Shown here one piece after another: positions 26,965 through 34,871 of a stretch of DNA of 64,000 bases. The stretch's first letter is position 1. Each line of letters begins with the position of its first letter. A program made the translations under genes and the position numbers. Origin of the DNA: Thalassolituus sp006212115 (GTDB taxonomy: Bacteria > Pseudomonadota > Gammaproteobacteria > Pseudomonadales > Oceanobacteraceae); NCBI RefSeq assembly GCF_040372045.1, contig NZ_BAABWH010000009.1, one strand, 5' to 3'. The notes beneath the pieces are model-generated. The model did not search any database and was not told where the DNA came from. It saw only the letters and a list, made by a program, of their open reading frames with translations.

Positions 26965-27753
26965 CTAGTTACCCAACGCCTCATCCAACAGAGCGGCCAA
27001 ACGCAAACCGGCCACATGTAAACGCTGTCTCAGCCACGCCTGATCCTCAAGGATATCGTCCTCGCTCAAGCGTACATTGCGTCGAAAATCCGCGTAGATA
27101 CTGCGAGTTTTCTGTAACGACTCCGTGGCCCACTGCTCCGGCGAACCTTCGAGAGGAATACCCGCGGTCGATATCGATTCGATCAGAGCACGATCCCGCT
27201 GCAAAGTTCCCGTCAACCCAGGTACGTCGTAATCCCAGAGTGCGTGTAGGTTCTTACGTTCACCTTCGAAATACAGACTGGCTTTGTTCCCACCCCGGTC
27301 GTAGGCGTAGCTGACATGCATGGGCTGATGTAAGTCACCCACCATATGTCCAAGAAAAGCCAGCGCCTGCCAATCGTCTTGCGGTGACGCCCGTAAACGA
27401 CGGAGCATCTCTGGTATAACCCGGGTGACGCACCCTTGCGACGGGCAGGCTGACTTCGAGACGTGAGTCGCATTACGCGCAACGTTAATGTAGTGCCAGA
27501 CTGAGGTGTGCTTCTGGTTAAACTCTTTACGTACTCTGTCCGGCCATCCGCACAATTGAGCAAACTGTTTAGCCTCTCCCGAACGCGCTACGAGCTCATC
27601 GATTCGCGCGCGGGTATCAGGCTCAACGCCATCATAAGCCAGATCACAGATCACGGCATGGCTAGCGTAACTGAATGCCTGCGCTGAAAGGGGCTGTACC
27701 GCAATAACAAAAACGACTGCCAGTATTGCCCACACTGTTTTATTGTTATTCAT
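26965..27753 (-). CDS. S1/P1-type nuclease
   Basis: 262 aa from the ATG of MNNNKTVW; a GTG 18 bases upstream lies inside the preceding gene. Signal peptide, then a mature enzyme starting near FSYASHAVICDLAY. Zinc ligands are visible: the His of ASHAV, the Asp of WPDRVR, the His of WHYINV, HMVGDLHQPMHV, and NLHALWDYDV. The family is a zinc-dependent single-strand nuclease and 3'-nucleotidase of the periplasm or medium. The canonical N-terminal Trp ligand is Phe here. It begins four bases after the DUF3080 gene, so the two are coupled. Confidence 0.88.
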   Translation of the reverse strand: MNNNKTVWAILAVVFVIAVQPLSAQAFSYASHAVICDLAYDGVEPDTRARIDELVARSGEAKQFAQLCGWPDRVRKEFNQKHTSVWHYINVARNATHVSKSACPSQGCVTRVIPEMLRRLRASPQDDWQALAFLGHMVGDLHQPMHVSYAYDRGGNKASLYFEGERKNLHALWDYDVPGLTGTLQRDRALIESISTAGIPLEGSPEQWATESLQKTRSIYADFRRNVRLSEDDILEDQAWLRQRLHVAGLRLAALLDEALGN

Positions 27754-27757
27754 AGGC

Positions 27758-28846
27758 CTATTCTGATCCACCGGTCGAGGATTGTGAACCCGGCATCATG
27801 CCACATTGTGCCAGAATGGCCTGCCAGGCAAGGACATGTTGCTGATGTGCTGCCAGCATCTGTCTGCGCTCTTCCACTAACTGATTCATCAGGTCCTGCC
27901 AGCCTTCTGGAGATAAGCCATCGCTCAAGGTTCCGATCGCCAAAAGGGTATCCAACATCTGCGCACCAAATCGATCGGTCGCGCTCAGATAAGGCTGTAT
28001 GACACCCGCATAGTACTTATGAAATACCGTCTGCACGATGTCCGCTTGCGGCGTTTTTCGCCCTGCCGGACACAAAGGCCGCTCAGACAGGCGCAAAGAC
28101 AACAAGCCAGCACTGCGCAGGCTCAATTTTGTTAGTGCCTTGTTCGACAAACGCCAGCGACCCAGTGCGGCAGTCGCCAGAAGTTGTTGTTGCTGAGCTT
28201 CCATTTCAGAGGAAGAGTAGGCCAGCTCACCAGAATGCCAGCTCTCGCCTTGCCTGAGTAGGTAATCCAGCGCCTGCTGCGCAGCAAGCAATGTACTCTC
28301 ATCGGTACCCGGTAATGGCAGGAGCCCTTCCGAACCAGACTGAAATGCGCGCCACTCGTCGGACGCAAACCAGGCGTTCCACCAATACCGCATGCGTGCG
28401 TCGTACTTCATGCCCAACAACTGTGACAGCTCGCTGGCGAGCTCCGGATCATCAGATTCCAGTTGCTGTAAGCACGCAGGGGCCGACAGCAACACATCCC
28501 GCTGGTAATGCATACGCTGACTAGGCTGGGCTAACTTTCCGAGGGAACTGTTACCGGCCCCCAGGACGCGGCCCAATTCGCAGGAAGACAAGGCCAGAAA
28601 GTCGAGCATATCAATACTCAGTTCAGGCTCATCCAGGGTTAGCTCCCTGCGCCCCGGAAGAGGAGCCAGGTGAGAGGAAAGTTGAGAAGATAAAGTAGGG
28701 TCTGACACGACCTCCGCAACGCTGACCTGCAGCGACCGAGCGAGCCGCGCCTCATAATCACTCAGCGTGTCCTGCACACCGGCCGAGCAAGCGGACAGCA
28801 ACACACAGGACAATATAACGGGATACCGAAGCACCGCCGTCATCAT
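27758..28846 (-). CDS. DUF3080 lipoprotein
   Basis: 362 aa. Signal peptide ending in the lipobox LSAC, followed by an alpha-helical body. LSDYEARLARSL, the central LDFLALSSCELGRVLGAGNSSLGKLAQPSQRM and YWWNAWFASDEWRAF are the DUF3080 blocks. Function unknown. It starts inside the TetR stop (ATGA) and is followed by the nuclease gene, so tetR-DUF3080-nuclease form a coupled operon. It has a cluster of Gln near the middle. Confidence 0.82.
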   Translation of the reverse strand: MMTAVLRYPVILSCVLLSACSAGVQDTLSDYEARLARSLQVSVAEVVSDPTLSSQLSSHLAPLPGRRELTLDEPELSIDMLDFLALSSCELGRVLGAGNSSLGKLAQPSQRMHYQRDVLLSAPACLQQLESDDPELASELSQLLGMKYDARMRYWWNAWFASDEWRAFQSGSEGLLPLPGTDESTLLAAQQALDYLLRQGESWHSGELAYSSSEMEAQQQQLLATAALGRWRLSNKALTKLSLRSAGLLSLRLSERPLCPAGRKTPQADIVQTVFHKYYAGVIQPYLSATDRFGAQMLDTLLAIGTLSDGLSPEGWQDLMNQLVEERRQMLAAHQQHVLAWQAILAQCGMMPGSQSSTGGSE

Positions 28847-29502
28847 TGACCGAGGGTCCAGTCTGGCTGAGGAATAAACGACTGCTGTAAAGCCAGCATC
28901 TCTTCTTTATGTTCCGCCGTCAGATAAGGGCGCTCAAGGCAGAAGATCTGATAGATCCCCCCCTTCAACATATCCTGAGTAATCTCATTCTGCGTCTGAA
29001 CAGGCAGATGACATTTAAGAAAGGAAAACCACGACGTCACGATAATCCAGGTGTTCAAAGCCAGATCGTGGCAGTCCTGTTTGGTAACAGACAAAATACC
29101 GGCCTCGCCCAATGCCGTAAAAATAGCTTCAATACGTGTCAGACACAGGCGAAAGAAGGCCCGGTATTCTTCATGCAGAGCAGGATCGGCCTCCAGCAAG
29201 TGCTCCATATCGCGGTGCATAAAACGATAGGCCCAGATTTCATTAAATACGCCTGTCAGGTAGCGTAATTTGTCGCCGGGCTCTATTGAGCGCCCCTCAG
29301 GTAGCGACAAGGTCTCAGAGATACGTAACTGATAGTTCTCAAACAGAACAGCAATAATCGCCTGTTTGTTCCGGAAGTGGTAATACAGGTTACCGGGCGA
29401 GATCCCCAGATGTGCAGCAATATGGTTTGTAGTAACCGCACGCTCACCCTTCTCGTTAAATAGTTGTAGCCCTGCCTCAATGATACGGTCTCGCGTACCC
29501 AT
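28843..29502 (-). CDS. TetR-family transcriptional regulator
   Basis: 219 aa from an ATG with GAGGAGAG seven bases upstream. N-terminal TetR helix-turn-helix: TRDRIIEAGLQLFNEKGERAVTTNHIAAHLGISPGNLYYHFRNKQAI. The C-terminal ligand domain is unassigned. It is divergent from the aldehyde dehydrogenase across 202 bp and heads the operon with DUF3080 and the nuclease. The palindrome at 29612-29629 in the shared region is a likely operator (inference). Confidence 0.9.
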   Translation of the reverse strand: MGTRDRIIEAGLQLFNEKGERAVTTNHIAAHLGISPGNLYYHFRNKQAIIAVLFENYQLRISETLSLPEGRSIEPGDKLRYLTGVFNEIWAYRFMHRDMEHLLEADPALHEEYRAFFRLCLTRIEAIFTALGEAGILSVTKQDCHDLALNTWIIVTSWFSFLKCHLPVQTQNEITQDMLKGGIYQIFCLERPYLTAEHKEEMLALQQSFIPQPDWTLGQ

Positions 29503-29603
29503 CAAACGCTCTCCTCAACCTGACTTACGTCATTCTAACCCAAGCGTAGCGCCTGTATCTCGCGAACAGGCTGGATAAAGCCGATACGACTACAAAACGA
29601 CAC

Positions 29604-29632
29604 TTGACGATTTAGAGTATTAACTCTAATAA
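29604..29632 (+). promoter_or_regulatory. Sigma-70 promoter for the aldehyde dehydrogenase
   Basis: A -35 TTGACG (29604-29609) and a -10 TAATAA (29627-29632) with the ideal 17-bp spacer. The start codon is 72 bp downstream of the -10. The spacer and -10 contain a palindrome, so repression by the divergent TetR protein is likely. Confidence 0.68.
29612..29629. promoter_or_regulatory. Candidate TetR operator palindrome
   Basis: TTAGAGT / ACTCTAA, a perfect 7-bp inverted repeat with a 4-bp spacer. It occupies most of the -35 to -10 spacer of the adjacent promoter. Both its length and its place fit a TetR-dimer operator; binding is inferred. Confidence 0.65.
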
Positions 29633-29704
29633 TAACAAACTGATCAAATAATCAACGATAAGACACAACAAAAACAGACAGCGGCAAGCGACCCGGAGGC
29701 GACC

Positions 29705-31252
29705 ATGAGCGACAGCAACGCAAACACTGAAGCAGCAAATGACAAAACCGCAGAGGCAACTCAAGCCAACCCGGTTGAATCTCTGCTTCATCACCTGCAG
29801 CAGGGTCAGCAGCACGATGGGTCGACAGATGTAGAGAATGCGCAGCAAGAAATCGAGCGCCTGCAACAACTACATCAGCAACAGCAACGCGCCTTCCGGG
29901 ATCACCCTATGCCCGATGCGGCTGCTCGTATCAGCAAACTGCGCGCTCTGAAGTCTGCCCTGATCGAGGAACAGACCAGTCTGATCAATGCCATCAACGA
30001 AGATTTCAGTTGCCGCGCAGAGGGAGACACCCTGATCGCTGAAATCATGACAACGGTGCAGTCGCTGAACTACATGATCAAAAATGTCCGTAAGTGGATG
30101 CGGACGTCTGACCGACACGTAAACCCACTCTTTGCTCCGGCGTCCAATAAAGTGATGTACCAGCCTCTGGGCGTTGTTGGCATCATGGTGCCATGGAATT
30201 ACCCCGTGCAACTGGCGGTCGTCCCCGTTGCAACCGCCATCGCTGCAGGTAACCGCGCCATGGTGAAAATGTCGGAATTTACACCAGCGACAAATAGAGC
30301 GCTGAAAACGCTACTCAGCCGTGTCTTCAGTGAAGATGAAGTGGCAATTGTTGAAGGTGAAGTCGACGTCGCCAGTGCTTTTTCAGAGGTACCGTGGGAT
30401 CACCTTATATTCACCGGGTCCACCAGCGTGGGTAAGCATGTGATGGCCGCCGCAGCCAAAAATCTCACCCCAGTAACACTCGAGCTGGGAGGTAAATCGC
30501 CCGCGATCGTCGCACCAGACGCTAATCTTGAGCATGCCGCAGAGCGTATTTGTTTCGGTAAGTCCATGAATGCAGGTCAGACCTGTATTGCTCCTGACTA
30601 TGTGCTGGTTCAGGAAGGACGTGAAAAGGAATTTATCGGTCGCTACCACAAAGCGTTCAGCAAAATGTATCCGAGCCTGAAGGACAATCCGGACTACACC
30701 GCCATTATCAACGATCGCCAATACCAACGATTAGTCAGCTGGTTGAAGGATGCGGATGCTAAGGGTGCGCATATCACTCAGATAAATCCGGCCGACGAAG
30801 ACTTTAACGGCAGCCGTAAAATGCCGCCACACCTTGTATTGAACGGCACCGACGACATGAAAGTGATGCAGGAAGAGTTGTTTGGTCCAATTCTGCCGAT
30901 TGTCACGTATAAAAACTACGACGATGCACTCGAGTACATTAACGATCGCTCCCGTCCGCTGGCCCTGTATTTATTCAGCTATGACAAAGCAACCGAGCTG
31001 AAAACTCTCGAACGCACTCACGCCGGTGGGGTTGCGATCAACGACACGCTGATGCACATCGCGCAGGACGACATGCCATTTGGTGGAATCGGTCCCTCGG
31101 GCATGGGACATTATCACGGCAAAGAAGGGTTTATTACTCTGTCGAAAGCGAAGCCGATTCACCGCAAAGGACGCATCAACAGCGGGAAGTTAATTTACCC
31201 GCCGTACGGCACAGGCCTGCACTCACTGCTGTACAAACTGTTTATCCGGTAA
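29705..31252 (+). CDS. calB: Coniferyl-aldehyde-type aldehyde dehydrogenase
   Basis: 515 aa NAD(P)-dependent aldehyde dehydrogenase, cytoplasmic. The first 60 residues are a Gln-rich, low-complexity extension. The core has NPLFAPASNKVMYQPLGVVGIMVPWNYPVQL, the cofactor loop FTGSTSVGKHVM, the catalytic Glu in VTLELGGKSPAIV and the catalytic Cys in NAGQTCIAPDYV. IAPDYV and the C-terminal PYGT are typical of the coniferyl aldehyde dehydrogenase group. The substrate could also be a long-chain aldehyde. It is divergent from tetR. Confidence 0.88.
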   Translation: MSDSNANTEAANDKTAEATQANPVESLLHHLQQGQQHDGSTDVENAQQEIERLQQLHQQQQRAFRDHPMPDAAARISKLRALKSALIEEQTSLINAINEDFSCRAEGDTLIAEIMTTVQSLNYMIKNVRKWMRTSDRHVNPLFAPASNKVMYQPLGVVGIMVPWNYPVQLAVVPVATAIAAGNRAMVKMSEFTPATNRALKTLLSRVFSEDEVAIVEGEVDVASAFSEVPWDHLIFTGSTSVGKHVMAAAAKNLTPVTLELGGKSPAIVAPDANLEHAAERICFGKSMNAGQTCIAPDYVLVQEGREKEFIGRYHKAFSKMYPSLKDNPDYTAIINDRQYQRLVSWLKDADAKGAHITQINPADEDFNGSRKMPPHLVLNGTDDMKVMQEELFGPILPIVTYKNYDDALEYINDRSRPLALYLFSYDKATELKTLERTHAGGVAINDTLMHIAQDDMPFGGIGPSGMGHYHGKEGFITLSKAKPIHRKGRINSGKLIYPPYGTGLHSLLYKLFIR

Positions 31253-31446
31253 CATAAAGGCACGTCGATACCGAAACTGCTGAAGCGCAAGCGACCGACA
31301 GATGAATGGATAAATAGATCAATGAATAAGTGAATAGGTAGCACGAGGCATACAAAGAAGACGAAATGCGAACTTAGCGGGCACCGCATGGTCTAGACTG
31401 GGTACACGATATTCAATGATGTACCCAAATATACCGAGCGGTGGCC

Positions 31447-32898
31447 ATGTTGTTTTCTAAGGCGCGTCAAATTCGCCACTCGGGGCTGCTACTCGCTGCT
31501 CTGAGCCTGATATCCCCTCCTATTATCAGTGCATGGGCACAGGAAGCAGACGAAGCTTATGTCGTGAGTGCAGGCACTCCTGCTGATGCAGGCGCACAGC
31601 AGATCGAGCCCACAATCTCCCCCATAGATAACAGCCTCTCGCCTGCTGAAAACAACAGCACAACTGACGCCATCGAAATAGACAACAGCGCGGCAGAAAG
31701 TGAGATCACGACGCCCGCTTTCACCCTACTCAATCAAACGATACAACCGGGTCAGTTCCGAACCCTGTACTGGTCTCCAGGGCAGTCCTTTGCCAGCATT
31801 GATACGCCGGTCCCCGTTCTGGTGGCCCATGGAAAAGAACCGGGGCCCAGTGTCTGCCTTACCGCAGCGGTGCATGGCGATGAATTAAACGGCATCGAGA
31901 TGGTTCGCAGGTTGATGTATCAGTTAGAACCCGCGAATATGAATGGGACCGTTATTGGCGTTCCCATTGTAAACCTCGATGGCTTTCGCCGCGGAAGCCG
32001 CTATCTTGCCGATCGCCGGGATTTAAACCGTCATTTCCCCGGTACTTATAACGGCAGTGCTGCATCGCGGATAGCAAACTCGCTTTTCAGCAATATCATA
32101 CGGGATCACTGCAATTTTCTTGTCGATCTACACACAGGCTCGCTGAAGCGTACCAACTTGCCACAGATACGCGCAGACCTGAGTAATGAGGCTGTCTTTG
32201 AATTCAGCCGCCATCTGGGCGGCATCACGGTCTTACATGGCCGTGGCGGAGAAGGCACCTTACGACGAGCTGCAACGGACATCGGCATCCCAGCTATTAC
32301 ACTCGAATCCGGAGGACCAAACGCCTTAGAAGAAAGCGCGGTCGACGGCGGTGTTAAAGCACTGGAAACCCTGCTGCAAAACCTGGATATACAACCGACG
32401 CTACGCTTCTGGGGAACTCCTCAGCCCGTCTTCTACCATTCAGAGTGGGTTCGGGCGGACCAGGGTGGAATATTGATGTCAGAGGTCACTTTGGGTGACA
32501 AAATCAAAGCCGGCGATATTCTTGGCCGTGTAGTCGATCCCGTCACCAATACCGGAAGTGACATCGTGTCCCCCATAGACGGAAAAATACTGGGGATGGC
32601 GTTCAATCAGGTCGTACAGACTGGCTTTGCGGCTTACCACATTGGTAAAGCAAAGACGCCCGAACAAGCTCAAGAGGAAGCACAGGAAGAAGCCCAGGAC
32701 GAGGCTATCCAAACGCAACCTCAAGGCAACGTTCAGGGCAGTTCGGAAGGCAGTTCACTAAATATCCCCTCTCAACCCGCCGCTAACGAAAGTGATAGTA
32801 GCACCAGGCCAATGAAATCGATGCCAACAGCAGAAGATGACATCGATTTCGAGGCCAACAATACGACCTCAGAACGCTCGTCCGAGAACGCGGAATAA
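31447..32898 (+). CDS. Exported succinylglutamate desuccinylase/aspartoacylase-family protein
   Basis: 483 aa from the ATG of MLFSKARQ; a GTG two codons upstream is possible. Signal peptide about residues 1-27 (AWA-QE). After a low-complexity Ser/Glu stretch comes the zinc carboxypeptidase-like domain: AAVHGDELNGIEMVRRL (zinc His/Glu), LNRHFPG, VDLHTGS, then ITLESGG. A C-terminal lipoyl-like beta domain (GGILMSEVTLGDKIKAGDILG) follows, and then about 90 residues of acidic, Gln-rich, probably disordered tail. The export signal is unusual for this family. Its substrate is unknown. Confidence 0.85.
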   Translation: MLFSKARQIRHSGLLLAALSLISPPIISAWAQEADEAYVVSAGTPADAGAQQIEPTISPIDNSLSPAENNSTTDAIEIDNSAAESEITTPAFTLLNQTIQPGQFRTLYWSPGQSFASIDTPVPVLVAHGKEPGPSVCLTAAVHGDELNGIEMVRRLMYQLEPANMNGTVIGVPIVNLDGFRRGSRYLADRRDLNRHFPGTYNGSAASRIANSLFSNIIRDHCNFLVDLHTGSLKRTNLPQIRADLSNEAVFEFSRHLGGITVLHGRGGEGTLRRAATDIGIPAITLESGGPNALEESAVDGGVKALETLLQNLDIQPTLRFWGTPQPVFYHSEWVRADQGGILMSEVTLGDKIKAGDILGRVVDPVTNTGSDIVSPIDGKILGMAFNQVVQTGFAAYHIGKAKTPEQAQEEAQEEAQDEAIQTQPQGNVQGSSEGSSLNIPSQPAANESDSSTRPMKSMPTAEDDIDFEANNTTSERSSENAE

Positions 32899-32924
32899 AG
32901 CACTATTCAGAGAGACTTCCCCTT

Positions 32925-32959
32925 AATCGATAAGAAAGAGACTCACGCCCTTATCGATT
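32925..32959. repeat. Perfect 10-bp inverted repeat upstream of the DUF4266 operon
   Basis: AATCGATAAG (32925-32934) and CTTATCGATT (32950-32959), separated by 15 bases. It lies between the hydrolase stop and the DUF4266 start. No T-run follows, so it is more likely a regulator site or mRNA hairpin than a terminator. Confidence 0.7.
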
Positions 32960-33004
32960 GTCATAAAGCGTCATAGTTTGCTGTTACTATAGCCTCATTG
33001 ATTA

Positions 33005-33244
33005 ATGAGTAAGCAATCTATGCCCGTACATACACTCATACGTGGAGCCGTAATTCTTTGCCTTGTTACCACCAGCGCCTGCACGCCGGTGCGTTTCAAC
33101 GAGCGTGAACGCCTGTCACAACCCGATATGGCGTTCGACAGTACGCCGCTGAAGAGTGATTTGGAAGCCGACGTCTACAGTGCCCGCGAAGGTGCCACAG
33201 GGGTGTTCTCCGGCGGCGGTGGCGGAGGTTGTGGATGCTATTAA
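33005..33244 (+). CDS. DUF4266 small lipoprotein with GAT motif and CGC tail
   Basis: 79 aa. The signal peptide ends in the lipobox TSAC (Cys26). The mature part is about 54 residues: RERLSQPDMAF is the DUF4266 block, followed by YSAREGATGVF and a glycine run ending GCGCY. The SAREGAT stretch (residues 59-65) resembles the flavin-attachment motif recognised by ApbE, with Thr65 as the candidate acceptor (inference). The tail cysteines are Cys76 and Cys78. Its stop overlaps the next gene. An alternative ATG five codons in is possible. Confidence 0.87.
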   Translation: MSKQSMPVHTLIRGAVILCLVTTSACTPVRFNERERLSQPDMAFDSTPLKSDLEADVYSAREGATGVFSGGGGGGCGCY

Positions 33245-34419
33245 ACTCGCTGCTAAAGCCCTTCTTTAAGCCCTTTGCTGTTTTGTCTGCATTTGCCATC
33301 GCTGGATGGTCGCACGCTGCAGCGCCAACAGCCGATGAGCTGGACAGCATTTTCGCCGCACGCGGCATCGTTTATCAGCAAGATGACGACGGTGGAAAAG
33401 GCGGCAACCCGACCATTGAAGAGCACGCCACTATTTACGAGGGCATACTGCTTTTTCAGCAGAGGCTGAACGACAATAATGCCGCCAGCCTGAAAGCCGT
33501 AGGCGACCTGGTCACCGCGGCGTCCTACGACGATGCCCGCGACAAAGCAGAAACCGTATCCGGGGCGACGGGCTACAATCCCGGCCGCTTTAATTTTGAA
33601 GGTCGCTGGAAGCATCGCACGGAATCGCGCACAGGATTCACACTCTTCGCCAGCTACGGACAAGAATTTGCCTACCGCAGTACGGGTTACGGTTTTGGTT
33701 TATCGCAGTCGCTCAACGAAGAGTCAACGCAACTCAGTGCAGATGTGCAGTTTTATGATGATACCGTCCGCATGATCCGTTACGACGGCAGCAAAGAAGC
33801 GGATGAACCCCGCGATACAACGAGCAGCGCATTCAGCGTGACCCAGACATTGACGCCGGTATCATTGATTAATGCATCATGGGTATACAGCGAGCAACGC
33901 GGTATGTTGGCAACTTCGTTCAATTCCATATTACTGGACAGCGGCCAACGCGAGTTTGAAATCTTGCCCGATGAGCGTATTCGCAATACGTTCTCCGTGC
34001 GCTACAAGCACGCGATAAAAAGCGACTCAGTACAACTCGGCGCAAGCTATTACAAAGATAACTGGGGAATCATGGGGCGTGCATTAGAGGCACGCTATTT
34101 TTATCATCTGAGCGATGGAAAACTCACCCTTGAACCCAGTTATCGGTTTTATACTCAATCTGCCAGTCACTATTTCGAGCAGCAATTTCAGGGACCCCGA
34201 GTCAATCCGCAGACCGAACAGACAACGCGCCTTTATCAAACCAGCGACTCGGATCTCGGTAGCTTCGATGGGCACAGTGCAGGATTAACGCTGTCGTATT
34301 TTACAGCAGGCTGGTTAACCAAAGAGCCGTCTAATTACGACATCGGATTTAACGTCTATCGACGTTCTGATGAACTTCACTTTTATTGGCTTACCCTCGG
34401 GTGGTACACAAAATTATGA
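33235..34419 (+). CDS. DUF3570 outer-membrane beta-barrel protein
   Basis: 394 aa from the ATG preceded by GGAGG in the end of the DUF4266 gene (overlap 10 bp). Signal peptide ends near SHA-AA. The body has many alternating aromatic beta strands and ends in a terminal aromatic strand FYWLTLGWYTKL, typical of outer-membrane barrels inserted by BAM. The DUF3570 assignment rests on the general pattern and on its DUF4266 neighbour. Its stop overlaps the next start (ATGA). Confidence 0.82.
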   Translation: MLLNSLLKPFFKPFAVLSAFAIAGWSHAAAPTADELDSIFAARGIVYQQDDDGGKGGNPTIEEHATIYEGILLFQQRLNDNNAASLKAVGDLVTAASYDDARDKAETVSGATGYNPGRFNFEGRWKHRTESRTGFTLFASYGQEFAYRSTGYGFGLSQSLNEESTQLSADVQFYDDTVRMIRYDGSKEADEPRDTTSSAFSVTQTLTPVSLINASWVYSEQRGMLATSFNSILLDSGQREFEILPDERIRNTFSVRYKHAIKSDSVQLGASYYKDNWGIMGRALEARYFYHLSDGKLTLEPSYRFYTQSASHYFEQQFQGPRVNPQTEQTTRLYQTSDSDLGSFDGHSAGLTLSYFTAGWLTKEPSNYDIGFNVYRRSDELHFYWLTLGWYTKL

Positions 34420-34871
34420 TGCGTTTATCACAGTTATTATTCGCTTTTTTTATTCTTATTTTTTGCGGTTTGTCGCATGCCGATGTGTACAAAACACTGA
34501 CGGATAAAGACTACGAAATTGATTTTTCTCAACCGAATAAGCCCGTCGTATTAATTACATGGGCGTCCTGGTGCGGCTACTGCATGAAAGAGATCCCCCA
34601 CCTGAAAGCAGAACGGGTTGAACACCCTGACTTCATCTGGCTCGGGCTCAACGTTAACAAAACACCGGAAGACGGACGCAAAGTGGAAGTCGAACGCAAC
34701 CTGCCATGGCCCTCACTGAGTGACCCTGATCTGATCATCGGAGACCGTTTTGATGTTCGTGGCACTCCCACTCTTATCGTGTTGAACGCCTCAGGAGAGG
34801 CGGTATTCCGGGGAAGACGCGTAGACGATGATTTTAAAGACGCGCTAGATTCTTTGCAGACTGAACGGTGA
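34416..34871 (+). CDS. Exported thioredoxin-like protein (TlpA type)
   Basis: 151 aa from the ATG overlapping the DUF3570 stop. Signal peptide about residues 1-18 (SHA-DV). The thioredoxin fold has the active-site WASWCGYCMKEIPHL (CGYC) and a cis-Pro loop RGTPTLIVL. It should act on thiols in the periplasm, and the two tail cysteines of the linked DUF4266 lipoprotein are a candidate substrate (inference). It overlaps the next gene by four bases. Confidence 0.9.
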   Translation: MMRLSQLLFAFFILIFCGLSHADVYKTLTDKDYEIDFSQPNKPVVLITWASWCGYCMKEIPHLKAERVEHPDFIWLGLNVNKTPEDGRKVEVERNLPWPSLSDPDLIIGDRFDVRGTPTLIVLNASGEAVFRGRRVDDDFKDALDSLQTER

